A stretch of 64,000 nt of DNA from positions 558,001-622,000 of the forward strand of contig NZ_BLRL01000001.1 of assembly GCF_015082335.1 (NCBI RefSeq), read 5' to 3'. Of the stretch, positions 8,548 through 17,157 are shown in pieces; within the stretch, counting starts at the first letter, position 1, and each line of letters opens with the position of its first letter. This DNA comes from Moritella sp. F3. GTDB taxonomy: Bacteria > Pseudomonadota > Gammaproteobacteria > Enterobacterales > Moritellaceae. The notes below the pieces were generated by a model. That model did not search any database. It was given only the letters and a program-made list of their open reading frames with translations, and was not told the DNA's origin. The position numbers were made by a program, and so were the translations under genes.

Positions 8548-10075
8548 AAATAGCTTAACCCAATTAGACAAGCTTTCAAGTGGCGTCACAGCCGTGCTTA
8601 CACTTGCCATACTATTACCGGTACTAGTACTGTGTGGTTTTGGTTTATATGCCATTATCCAATATGGTTACACCCTACACTTTGCCATTGCACTGGTCGC
8701 TAGTTTTCTCTTATTCTATATCCCACTGCTGTTGCTACGCCGTAAAGCCAACGTCAAAGTCGCGGCACAGGCTGTAAATGAAGACAGTCTCGTTCAAGCC
8801 TCAGCTGACTGGTCCGATGCCGAAAATGCCATTTGGCTACGTCTTAATGAAAACATTGAAGCACAATTAGCCGAAGATGATGCATGGGGATCATTAAAAA
8901 GCCACGGTTTAGTTATTGCTAACGCGACAGCACAAGCATTCTCACGTGGTGACCTACAATTCTCGGTCACAGACGGTTTAAAGCTGCTGGAAGAAGTAAG
9001 CAGACGTTATCGTGTAACCCTCAAAGAAAACGTGCCTTTTGTTGAGAGCATTAAAGTCTCACACCTCAAGTTTATTTTTGACCATCAAGACAAAATAGAA
9101 ACCGGTAAACAAGCAGCCGACTTAGTCAGTAAAGCTTATCGTGTCTATCAATTTATCAACCCCATTGCGGCTGTCACCAAGGAAGTCCGCAACAAGTTGC
9201 TCGGCGATATAGCTGGTAATGTCGGCGATAATTTACAACTCAATATGAAACGCGCATTTTTGCAAGAAGTGGCAGCCGTCTCCATTGATTTATATAGTGG
9301 CCGCTTTTCGATTGAAGACCAAGACATCAAGAAAAGTACTATTGCAGTAGAAGATGAACAAAGTGAACCTAAGCCACTAGAGCCTTTACGCATTGCCGTT
9401 ATCGGACAAATTAGTGCGGGCAAATCATCGCTGATAAACACCATTAAAGGCGCGCTTGATGCTGAAGTTAGCGCACTCCCCTCCACGAACGCGGTGAATG
9501 TTTATAGCTGCGCAATTGGGGATATAGAAGTTCTTAATTTAGTTGATTTACCGGGACTAGATGGTGGTGAAAAGACCAATAAAACAGTACTCAAACATGT
9601 CACGAATGCAGACATGGTACTGTGGGTGTTAAAAGCCAACCAATCATCACGCCAACTTGATCGCCAATTCATGCTCAGCTTAGAAGATTTTTATGCGCAC
9701 AAGGATAACTTACACCGTAAAAAGCCGCTTATCACCGGTATTTTAAACCAGGTCGATAAGTTAAAGCCATTAGCGGAGTGGTCTCCTCCGTATGATTTAA
9801 CCCAAACCGATTCAGCCAAAGTTGATACCATCAATAAAGCCATCGAGTACAACAAAAAGTTACTTAATTTCGATCGCATCATTCCGACGTCGTTTTCAGC
9901 AGAATTGCAAACATGGGGACAAGAAAGCTTAGAACAACTGATTGCCAATAATGTCGATGACAGTATTAATGTGCAACGTAATCGACAACGCTTAGAGAGT
10001 GGCAATACCACCGTATCGGCACAATTTAAGCGAGCCTTCAACGGCGGTAAAAGCCTATTTAAAAACATGCTCTAA
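8534..10075 (+). CDS. Membrane-anchored dynamin/Era-like GTPase
   Basis: 513 residues. The likely start is the GTG at 8534, preceded by GAGG inside the previous gene. Two membrane helices lie at about residues 19-42 and 49-67, then a helical region to about 280. The G domain follows: G1 GQISAGKSS near residue 293, G3 DLPGLDG, and G4 NQVDKL. The order membrane anchor, helical stalk, G domain is unlike classical Era or YcjX. The family is usually annotated only as 'GTPase domain-containing'. Overlap with the upstream GTPase suggests a hetero-GTPase system at the inner membrane; membrane remodelling or stress sensing are guesses. Confidence 0.8.
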   Translation: MKRVKNSLTQLDKLSSGVTAVLTLAILLPVLVLCGFGLYAIIQYGYTLHFAIALVASFLLFYIPLLLLRRKANVKVAAQAVNEDSLVQASADWSDAENAIWLRLNENIEAQLAEDDAWGSLKSHGLVIANATAQAFSRGDLQFSVTDGLKLLEEVSRRYRVTLKENVPFVESIKVSHLKFIFDHQDKIETGKQAADLVSKAYRVYQFINPIAAVTKEVRNKLLGDIAGNVGDNLQLNMKRAFLQEVAAVSIDLYSGRFSIEDQDIKKSTIAVEDEQSEPKPLEPLRIAVIGQISAGKSSLINTIKGALDAEVSALPSTNAVNVYSCAIGDIEVLNLVDLPGLDGGEKTNKTVLKHVTNADMVLWVLKANQSSRQLDRQFMLSLEDFYAHKDNLHRKKPLITGILNQVDKLKPLAEWSPPYDLTQTDSAKVDTINKAIEYNKKLLNFDRIIPTSFSAELQTWGQESLEQLIANNVDDSINVQRNRQRLESGNTTVSAQFKRAFNGGKSLFKNML

Positions 10076-10089
10076 TCCAAGCAAGGTAA

Positions 10090-10123
10090 GTCGTCGATAT
10101 GACTGAATAACCATATCGACGAC
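10090..10123. terminator. 12-bp inverted repeat between convergent operons
   Basis: GTCGTCGATATG (10090-10101) pairs perfectly with CATATCGACGAC (10112-10123) over a 10-base loop. It lies between the convergent GTPase and dsbD operons and probably ends transcripts. There is no strong T-run on either side, so the terminator call is tentative. Confidence 0.5.
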
Positions 10124-10152
10124 ACTAAAACATAAGATCAGCATCTAGCTTA

Positions 10153-12015
10153 CTAACTCACAGGCGCAGTAGCTGAGACCAATTCAAGGTGCGCCAAAAA
10201 CTGCTGTTTATCCATTTCACCGACAACGCGTAATTGTTTCAACTCCTGACCATCGGCATCAAAGAACAACATACTTGGCGGACCAAATAATTTAGCTTGC
10301 GCCATCCATTTTGATTGCGCTGTCGTATTGTCAGTAATATCAAACTTCATAGCATTAATAACTGCCATGTTAGCGACTACTTCTGCATGCGAAAATACCT
10401 GCTTATCCATCACTTTGCATGACGTACACCAGTCTGCGTACAGATCCACCATAGTCACCGTTTTAGGCGCAGGTAAGTTATTAATCGCAGTTTCAATTTT
10501 AGCTACCGACGCTGTTTTCATAAATAACGGTTGTGAACCTTGCTCAGTTCCCTTATTCATCACATCACGCTGGGTAATATACTGCAGTGGGTCAGCCATA
10601 TCATCAGCCCCCGTCACCACACCAATCATGAGCATTGCGCCATAAACCAAGGACACAAACACCACCACGTGACGTAACCACAATCGACTTACTTGTATAT
10701 CAGCCACATTATGGATATACATCGCACAGCTGATAATCAACAACGCCCATAATCCGAGTGTCACCGACGGTGCTGCAAAGCGGCTAATAAGTAAAATAGC
10801 AATCGCCAATAACATCACGCCAAAACCTTGTTTAACGCGGATCATCCAAGGGCCACTACGCGGTAAGAATTTCCCGCCTGATGTACCAATAATAACTAAC
10901 GGAACACCCATGCCTAACGCCATTACAAATAATACACCACCACCGAATAACCAGTCCTGTGTGGTCGATACATATAATAATGCGCCCGCTAAAGGTGCAG
11001 ACACACAGGGTGAAACAACGAGGGCAGAGATCGCGCCCATCATGAACACGGTAAATACCTTCCCTCCAGATAGTCGTTGTGACTGGTTATTTAACGCCAC
11101 CTGTAATCGAGACGGTAATTGCAGTTCATAAACCCCAAACATGGCTAAAGCGAGTAAGACAAATAGTCCCGCAAAAATCACCAACAACCAGGTCTGTTGC
11201 ATCGCAGCTTGTATATTAATCCCTTGACCCACTGTCGCCATCAATACGCCAATCATGGCATAACTCGATGCCATGCCAAGCACATACGCTAACGAAATAT
11301 AAAAGCCTTTCCACCCAGTCATGCCATCACCTTGACCACCAATAATACTCGATAAAATCGGGATCATCGGCAATACACAAGGCGTAAAAGCAAGGCCTAA
11401 ACCGAGTACGAAGAATAATAACAATGCTTGAGCACGCCCCGTACCTGCCAGCATGCTAGCCAAACCTTGGCTGTCATTCCCGCCGTCGTTAACAGCCGCC
11501 ACTAACGAGCTACTAGGTGTAGTATCAATCGCACTTACATTAATCGTTTTACGTTGTGGTAAATAACATAAGCCACTATCGGCACACCCTTGATAACTAA
11601 CCTTCACATTACCGCTGCCAGTGAAAGGTAACGTGACAGTTAACGCTTGATGGTAAACTTTTACTAGGCCAAAGTTAGGATCTTGTTTCTGCTCTGCAAC
11701 CACCGAAAATTGCGGCTTAGCCAAACTAATGTCGCCATTGAGTTCATCATTAATAACTTTAAACGAAAAGCGTTTATGGTAAAGGTAATAACCCGCTTGA
11801 GTCGCAAAGTTAAGCACCAGTTTATCGCCATCACTATCTCGTGAAATGTGAGAGGTAAATGGAAATGCCTCGTTTACCGTTAAAAATTCGGCCTGTGTAT
11901 TACTGTTCGCCTGCGCCAAAGTTGATACGCAGACACTCATGAGTAACATCAGGAAAATAACGCACTGTGCTACAACCTTATTTATCTGTTGCGATGTTTT
12001 TAAAAATAACTTCAT
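10153..12015 (-). CDS. dsbD: Thiol:disulfide interchange protein DsbD
   Basis: 620 residues, the usual DsbD length. Order: signal peptide (to about 37), periplasmic alpha domain with the redox pair in CADSGLCYLPQ, a block of eight predicted membrane helices with the two buried cysteines in AFTPCVLPM and SPCVSAPLAG, and a C-terminal thioredoxin domain with WCTSC near residue 528. DsbD carries electrons from cytoplasmic thioredoxin to periplasmic thiol proteins. Its start overlaps the apbE stop (ATGA). Being the last gene of an operon with a periplasmic thioredoxin and a CGC-tailed protein, it probably supplies reductant to them. A second dsbD elsewhere is possible, since this copy has a dedicated context. 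Confidence 0.92.
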   Translation of the reverse strand: MKLFLKTSQQINKVVAQCVIFLMLLMSVCVSTLAQANSNTQAEFLTVNEAFPFTSHISRDSDGDKLVLNFATQAGYYLYHKRFSFKVINDELNGDISLAKPQFSVVAEQKQDPNFGLVKVYHQALTVTLPFTGSGNVKVSYQGCADSGLCYLPQRKTINVSAIDTTPSSSLVAAVNDGGNDSQGLASMLAGTGRAQALLLFFVLGLGLAFTPCVLPMIPILSSIIGGQGDGMTGWKGFYISLAYVLGMASSYAMIGVLMATVGQGINIQAAMQQTWLLVIFAGLFVLLALAMFGVYELQLPSRLQVALNNQSQRLSGGKVFTVFMMGAISALVVSPCVSAPLAGALLYVSTTQDWLFGGGVLFVMALGMGVPLVIIGTSGGKFLPRSGPWMIRVKQGFGVMLLAIAILLISRFAAPSVTLGLWALLIISCAMYIHNVADIQVSRLWLRHVVVFVSLVYGAMLMIGVVTGADDMADPLQYITQRDVMNKGTEQGSQPLFMKTASVAKIETAINNLPAPKTVTMVDLYADWCTSCKVMDKQVFSHAEVVANMAVINAMKFDITDNTTAQSKWMAQAKLFGPPSMLFFDADGQELKQLRVVGEMDKQQFLAHLELVSATAPVS

Positions 12016-12887
12016 AGTAATAAAAAATCCGTATTTTGGTGAACATTTAATTGTTCATCTACGAGTGCAAAACCAATCTCTTCAGGAACAGTTAAACGAG
12101 GATTAATTGTTAATGCCGTACTCATGATCCCAGCTTGTAAAGCCGTGTCTGCGACAACTGTGACGGAGATAACCTGTTTATGAGTATCCTGCGAAGCCAG
12201 AATGTGCGAACTTTCCTGATCAGAAAATTGCTGCCGCCTTGCATAATGCGCCGATGTTGTCAGCGCTTGATTACGCAACGGTAAGGCAAACAACGCCTGC
12301 GCTTGATCATGGGGATTAATCACGCCAACAATGAAATCATCGCCATCCGCCTTCTTACCTGCAACACGAATATCCCCGCCAAAGTTAATGAGCACGCCAC
12401 TGCTTGATGCTGATGCGATCGCCAGCGCTTGATCAACAGCGACTTCTTTAATTACGCCACCAAGATCTAACTGAGTAAGCGGAAAATGTAAGAGTAAGCA
12501 GTCATCCTCAATCTCCCATGCACTCAACCCCATATAAGGCGCCGCATCTTGATATATTTGCTCTCGTGTTAACGTACTACGCGGTAATAACGCTTTCACA
12601 GTGCCAACAGTAATATCAAAAATACCCTGCGTTAACGCACTATAATCATGCACCTTGGTTAAAATATCGCGAGTTTCAGCATCAATCATGACGCGCTTAC
12701 TCTCTCGCTGATTAATCAAAATAGTCAACATTGACGTTGCTGAATAAAAGTTAAACTTGTCCTCCAATCGCTTGGTATTGGCTTCAATATCACGTGTTAT
12801 TTTCGCTGCATTAGCAGCAATCAAAGTCACTTCACAAGGCACTGTCATCGCCATGAAATGATGTGTATAAGCGCGTTTAGTAGTCAT
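12012..12887 (-). CDS. ApbE-like FAD:protein FMN transferase
   Basis: 291 residues with ApbE landmarks in order: the early FNFYSATSMLTILINQ region, DITVGTVKALL, LDLGGVIKEVAVDQA (conserved Gly-Gly and Lys), INFGGDIRVAG, TSAHYARR, and the C-terminal VTVVADTALQAGIMSTA metal/flavin site. ApbE cuts FAD and attaches FMN by a phosphodiester bond to Ser/Thr of target proteins. Unlike the classical lipoprotein ApbE, no signal peptide or lipobox is visible; the chain starts directly with MTTKRAYTHHF. Either it acts in the cytoplasm or it is exported in an unseen way. It overlaps DUF3570 upstream (11 bp) and dsbD downstream (4 bp). Confidence 0.86.
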   Translation of the reverse strand: MTTKRAYTHHFMAMTVPCEVTLIAANAAKITRDIEANTKRLEDKFNFYSATSMLTILINQRESKRVMIDAETRDILTKVHDYSALTQGIFDITVGTVKALLPRSTLTREQIYQDAAPYMGLSAWEIEDDCLLLHFPLTQLDLGGVIKEVAVDQALAIASASSSGVLINFGGDIRVAGKKADGDDFIVGVINPHDQAQALFALPLRNQALTTSAHYARRQQFSDQESSHILASQDTHKQVISVTVVADTALQAGIMSTALTINPRLTVPEEIGFALVDEQLNVHQNTDFLLL

Positions 12888-14094
12888 AAGTCACTCCCAC
12901 AGCCCACCAATTACTGGCATAACCATTACTTTGTTCGTAATAAGCGGCCAATGCATTCATGCGCCATTTAGACGACAATTTAATACTTGCCCCGAGTTCA
13001 TAGGTATTCGCATTAAAATCACCTAGGCGAATATCTGACGTTGCATACCCTGTTGACGCAAATGTTGGATCAGCCGCCTTAGGATCAATAAAGAAATTAG
13101 CCCCTTGCTGGGTGTACCAAAAATAACCTGGCGCAAACGTTAACCAGTCAGTGACTTTGACACTCATTTTACCGCCAACTTGATGCGACATAACGCCCCA
13201 ATCATCAGTAAAGAATTTATAACGAGGACGAACAACAACGCTGTCGTTAATGCTATAGAATGTTTGCAAGTTTACACCACCAGAAATACGGGTGTCTGGA
13301 CGTGAATCTTGCCCTAAAAATACCTCATCATCCCCAATGGAACCATCACCATCAACATCTACTTCACGCAATACCGTTAAATAATGATTACTTAAATAAC
13401 CCGTTTTATAGCCACCATAAGCCGTGAAAATGGCATATAGATTAGGCGTGAATACTTGTGACATCCCCACTTCCATACTCGAAGTGAAAATATCTTCCCA
13501 TGCTTGGGCATTCCCCCCATTTTGATATGCTTGGAATGCGAGAGTCTGATCAGTCAGTATCGAACCACCAACACTAAACGAGCGGTTTTTAGTACTGTCG
13601 GTATAAAACAGCGCTTTTGCATTCGCGCCCATGCTTTTGTAATCTTCCTCTTGCGAGTAGTTTACGCCTGCAGTCCATTCATCACGGTCTTTATCACGGT
13701 AAGTCACATTGGTTGACGCTGAATAACGCGTATCCTCTAATTCAACAGGGCGTATTTCATAATTGCCTCGGTAAGGATCATAACCAGCGCGAATAACTTC
13801 CGAGGTCATATCCTGAGCATCTTGCGTGATCTTATCGTGCGAGCCTGATGACGGCGTCGTCGCAACCCATGCAGGAGAAGCGCCAGAGACGGTGTCGTAA
13901 CCGAATTCAGCCGTGATAGTCCAATCTAAACCGATATTTTTTTCCAATGATAAAATGTTGTCTCCGGCTTTCACTTTATCGCCATACTCTTCAAAGTTCA
14001 TATGGTGGATCGAGATATGGTCTGCAGCAGAAACGGATCCAGCAACAAGGCCAAGTAGGGTTAATGGTAATTTTATATTCATTATTTTATTCAT
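12877..14094 (-). CDS. DUF3570 family exported protein with a flavinylation-like motif
   Basis: 405 residues: signal peptide (cleavage near VSAAD, residue 23), then the DUF3570 pattern. An N-terminal ISIHHMNFEEYGD segment and GYDTVSGASPAW (residues 66-76) are followed by many amphipathic strands ending in an aromatic-rich VGVTYDY terminus, as in an outer-membrane beta-barrel. The DTVSGAS string resembles the D-x-x-[ST]-G-A-[ST] site where ApbE attaches FMN. Together with the overlapping apbE gene this suggests covalent flavinylation, with Ser73 the likely acceptor. That is inference. A start at the second ATG (14082) is possible. The upstream DUF4266 gene is 60 bp away. Confidence 0.82.
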   Translation of the reverse strand: MNKIMNIKLPLTLLGLVAGSVSAADHISIHHMNFEEYGDKVKAGDNILSLEKNIGLDWTITAEFGYDTVSGASPAWVATTPSSGSHDKITQDAQDMTSEVIRAGYDPYRGNYEIRPVELEDTRYSASTNVTYRDKDRDEWTAGVNYSQEEDYKSMGANAKALFYTDSTKNRSFSVGGSILTDQTLAFQAYQNGGNAQAWEDIFTSSMEVGMSQVFTPNLYAIFTAYGGYKTGYLSNHYLTVLREVDVDGDGSIGDDEVFLGQDSRPDTRISGGVNLQTFYSINDSVVVRPRYKFFTDDWGVMSHQVGGKMSVKVTDWLTFAPGYFWYTQQGANFFIDPKAADPTFASTGYATSDIRLGDFNANTYELGASIKLSSKWRMNALAAYYEQSNGYASNWWAVGVTYDY

Positions 14095-14154
14095 CTTTAA
14101 TTAGTTAAAACAGTTACTACAACAAATTCAATTTACAGTCTTCGATGTGGACAC

Positions 14155-14847
14155 CTAGTTACAGCCACAACCACCGCCGCCAACGCCATTACCACCAATA
14201 GAACCCTGTTTATAGGCAAATACTTTCTCAGAAAAAACATCAAATTCAGGCACCTCACCTCCAGGTTTCATGGCCTTTTTCGCCAATGTGCCTTTTTGCC
14301 ATGGCTTAACTGGTTTCACACTAAACCAGTCACTTATTGCAGAGAATAATGACGCTTCTTCCAGCTCTTCACTCGCTTCTTGGCGGGCTAATGCGCGGGT
14401 GTTTAAAATGGGATTCTCCGGTACCGTTGTTGGCATAATCGGTGGTGCTATAAGAACTGGAACTCGAACTGGTGCTGCTGGTGCTGCAGCAACCTCCGCA
14501 TCAAGCCTCGGCGTTATCTTTAATGGCAAAGGCTTAATGACAGCAACTTGTTTGGCTTTAATTTCTGAGCTTACAGCCGGTTCCGTGATCACCAATTCAG
14601 GTTGCAATACCGTAATATGTGACACCTCCACAGGCGCTATCAGGACGGCTTTAGGTTCATTTTCGAAAGGCTTAACCTTCACAGGAACCACAGATGATTC
14701 GACGATGGAGACTGATTGCTGGCCTTGGTGAACAACGCGAGAAACCGACTCTTCGATTTGAACAACTTCAGCTTGCAGACTAAAACTAGCTATAAATAAC
14801 GACGAAGATAACAAGGTTAAAGGTGAATAATGTTTCATTGACTTCAT
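14155..14847 (-). CDS. DUF4266-type protein with long Pro/Val-rich spacer and CGC tail
   Basis: 230 residues. After a signal peptide (cleavage near LQAEV, about residue 26) comes a 130-residue Pro/Val/Ala-rich stretch resembling a TonB-type periplasmic spacer. The C-terminal 55 residues match DUF4266: KPWQKGTLAKKAMKPGG, a short linker, then GGNGVGGGGCGCN at the very end, with Cys227 and Cys229. DUF4266 proteins are usually lipoproteins of about 70 residues. Here no lipobox exists and the domain is tethered by the spacer, which is unusual. The terminal CGC could be a redox pair or metal ligand served by the neighbouring thioredoxin and DsbD. It overlaps the thioredoxin gene by 4 bp. Confidence 0.75.
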   Translation of the reverse strand: MKSMKHYSPLTLLSSSLFIASFSLQAEVVQIEESVSRVVHQGQQSVSIVESSVVPVKVKPFENEPKAVLIAPVEVSHITVLQPELVITEPAVSSEIKAKQVAVIKPLPLKITPRLDAEVAAAPAAPVRVPVLIAPPIMPTTVPENPILNTRALARQEASEELEEASLFSAISDWFSVKPVKPWQKGTLAKKAMKPGGEVPEFDVFSEKVFAYKQGSIGGNGVGGGGCGCN

Positions 14848-15308
14848 TTACTTAACCCCATCGCTTTTAAGTCACTCATAACGACGTCACCTATGTGGTT
14901 AATCGCACCATAACGTACCTTAAGTACTTGCCCTTGATAAACGTAATACAAAGCAGGCATACCAATAGGTTGGAAGTCATCAACTAGGGTTTGTTTATCG
15001 TCATTTACGACCCTAAAATTGAGCCCGAGAGATTGTTGAAATGCAATCCCAACAGCCATGTCCTCATCAACATCAACGCCGACAACATCAACCCCTAATG
15101 CACTTAATTCGGGGGTAAGTTCATTCACTTCCGGTAATTCCGCACGACAAGAAACACACCATTCGGCAAAAAAATCAATCAGCGATACACGGTTTGGATC
15201 TAATCCTAATTGCGCCTGTGCAGATGCTGATAACATCTCACCTTCTTGATAAGCATGCGCCTGGCTGGACAATAATAATGTGAACACTACAAGCCACTTT
15301 TTAAACAT
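14844..15308 (-). CDS. Exported thioredoxin-like protein (TlpA-like)
   Basis: 154 residues: signal peptide (cleavage near AHAYQ, residue 19) and one thioredoxin fold. The active site WCVSC has Cys51 and Cys54, and the cis-proline is Pro118 in IGMPALYYV. Periplasmic thioredoxins of this kind reduce specific partners and are recharged by DsbD or CcdA. Here dsbD is four genes downstream in the same transcript, and the next gene ends in CGC, a likely client. It is the first gene after the Tad cluster, only 53 bp past the tadG stop with no terminator in between, so read-through from the pilus operon is possible. Confidence 0.86.
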   Translation of the reverse strand: MFKKWLVVFTLLLSSQAHAYQEGEMLSASAQAQLGLDPNRVSLIDFFAEWCVSCRAELPEVNELTPELSALGVDVVGVDVDEDMAVGIAFQQSLGLNFRVVNDDKQTLVDDFQPIGMPALYYVYQGQVLKVRYGAINHIGDVVMSDLKAMGLSK

Positions 15309-15361
15309 AACTACCTCTAATATAATAAATAAAACATTTCTTAAAACTAAAAGCTTAAAAA

Positions 15362-16549
15362 CTACTGACCCAATACGAGCCTAGGATTAGATTCAACCTT
15401 AAGCGCATTCTTAAAATAAACCGCTAGTTCTGCGCTATTGTTAGCATCAAACACCGCATCTGGGCGATTTGCACATTGTTGAAATTGCTGGATACGGCGA
15501 GCAGAAACACCAAAACCAATAAAACTCACTTCAATATTTAAGTTCTGTTGGATCTCGTCACATAAACCCGCATTCATTAAGTCATCAAAATGCCCTCCGC
15601 CGTTATCATCGCCGTCGGTAAATAAAATTAACCGTTGGGTCAGTCCCGAAGATGTCACAGGCGTAATCTTCCATTCCTGCTGCCATTTTTCAGTAAGCGT
15701 TCTAACGCCCCAAATAAAGCCTTGGTAAGATGCAGTAGTACCACTGGTACTTAACCTGTTAACATAATTAATAACGTTATTGAGATCGTTGGTAAGCGGT
15801 AAAATAAATGCAGAGTGACTACAACGGTCTAACCAAGGTCCTGGTGTAACCTCGTTGAAATCCAGGCTCTTGGGTGATGAATTTAACGATTGCACGGTTT
15901 TATCGGCATCAAAATTACCACTGCGATAGGCTAGACCATCAACACATTTAGGGCTTGCTTTAGAGCTAGGAAGCCAAGGTGCTGCAGTCACCCCCACACC
16001 AGTTTGAAAAGGCACAATAGAAAAACGAACTTGGTTATTACTTGGGTCAATGTCGCTTATCACATCGGTAATGATTCTTTTTAACTCAGGTAGATCCGAT
16101 CCCATCGAACCTGAAATATCCAGAACGAGTGAAAAATCGGTCGGTTTTAGAATTACGTTTTCCACTAATTTGGAGCTAGATCCGCTATTTGATGCGACCA
16201 GGCTTGAACTATCAACTTCAACTGGCAGTAATTTATCCATTGCTGGCTTAAAACGATATTGCACTGATATTTGACAACCATTACTCCCCATTGAGCGGAC
16301 ACTATTATCAAATACAGGCAGCACAAAACTAGGACGGTAATAATTTAAAATACCGTCAATAACAGTTGGCTTATCACTTTGTTGATACGTGCAGGCAAGC
16401 CCTGCGGCTTCTGCGGCTTGACCCGTTCTAATCACAACTTGACTGTACATCGAAAAAAACACCGTCATGGCTAATAAGCTCATAATCGCAGGTAATATAA
16501 ACGTGAATGTGAGTGATATAGCACCACGTTGACGTGATATGGACATCAT
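15362..16549 (-). CDS. tadG: TadG-like pilus assembly protein with vWA domain
   Basis: 395 residues. The N-terminus RQRGAISLTFTFILPAIMS is the TadE-like/Flp-like hydrophobic helix after an RG site, as in pseudopilins. A von Willebrand factor A domain follows from about residue 135, with MIDAS motif DISGSMGSD and a second acidic loop DGDDNGGG. TadG is a minor component of the Tad machine, thought to act at the envelope in pilus assembly. It overlaps tadF by 4 bp and is the last tad gene. No terminator was found after it. Confidence 0.86.
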   Translation of the reverse strand: MMSISRQRGAISLTFTFILPAIMSLLAMTVFFSMYSQVVIRTGQAAEAAGLACTYQQSDKPTVIDGILNYYRPSFVLPVFDNSVRSMGSNGCQISVQYRFKPAMDKLLPVEVDSSSLVASNSGSSSKLVENVILKPTDFSLVLDISGSMGSDLPELKRIITDVISDIDPSNNQVRFSIVPFQTGVGVTAAPWLPSSKASPKCVDGLAYRSGNFDADKTVQSLNSSPKSLDFNEVTPGPWLDRCSHSAFILPLTNDLNNVINYVNRLSTSGTTASYQGFIWGVRTLTEKWQQEWKITPVTSSGLTQRLILFTDGDDNGGGHFDDLMNAGLCDEIQQNLNIEVSFIGFGVSARRIQQFQQCANRPDAVFDANNSAELAVYFKNALKVESNPRLVLGQ

Positions 16550-17157
16550 ATTTTACGCCCTATTAATAACGCCGAACTTTGATAATAACGGTCGCTGAAG
16601 CTACGTATAAATAGAGGTGTAATACCATTACCAAAGCTCTCGATACCCTTAATACACAAGGTGACTTGAAATAATTCAGCCCGCTGTCCAGCATTTATTC
16701 CGGGCCTTGTACCTAGGGGTGATAAATCCTTTAATGATGATAATGGCGTAGCCGCGTCACATTCTACCCCTCTATTTAAAGAGTACGGTTTTGAGATTTT
16801 TGTTGAAGGATCAAAGACCAGCCTTTCAACTTGGAGTCCAATATCAGCTGACGATTCAACAATTAAATTGTTGAAATGCCGCTGTGCAACTTGAAATAAT
16901 GAATCCGCTACTTGATCCGAAATGACACCTGGAGTAGCAGGACTTGAAGCTGGTTTATTCATGCCATTATCACATTCAGCACAAGCCACAATTGATGTCA
17001 GTGAATAAGCTAACGCATTAAGTTGGTTCTTTTGATTGATCCCTTGGTTTACCTTTATGACAAATAAAACAAGGATAACCATGACTAATGTAATGATAGG
17101 GAATTCGATGACACTACTGCCACGCTGAGCTGCATAGAGTCTGCGTTTACTTCGCAT
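16546..17157 (-). CDS. tadF: TadF-like pseudopilin
   Basis: 203 residues from the ATG at 17157, which has GGAG eight bases upstream; a GTG at 17166 is an alternative. The N-terminal AAQRGSSVIEFPIITLVMV is a prepilin-like segment with cleavage expected after the Gly and Glu at +5. The rest is a periplasmic domain with four cysteines. TadE and TadF are processed pseudopilins needed for Flp pilus assembly. It sits between tadE and tadG with short overlaps on both sides. Confidence 0.82.
   Translation of the reverse strand: MRSKRRLYAAQRGSSVIEFPIITLVMVILVLFVIKVNQGINQKNQLNALAYSLTSIVACAECDNGMNKPASSPATPGVISDQVADSLFQVAQRHFNNLIVESSADIGLQVERLVFDPSTKISKPYSLNRGVECDAATPLSSLKDLSPLGTRPGINAGQRAELFQVTLCIKGIESFGNGITPLFIRSFSDRYYQSSALLIGRKI

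Noticed and set aside
14162..14200. Gly-rich CGC tail as a ribosomally made peptide precursor
   Set aside because: It is the conserved end of the DUF4266 domain on an exported protein, and no peptide-modifying or export enzymes are nearby.
14270..14731. 153-codon open frame opposite the DUF4266 gene
   Set aside because: It mirrors the Pro/Val-rich coding strand, giving Thr/Gly/Ala-rich peptide; no start signal and a shadow of the real gene.
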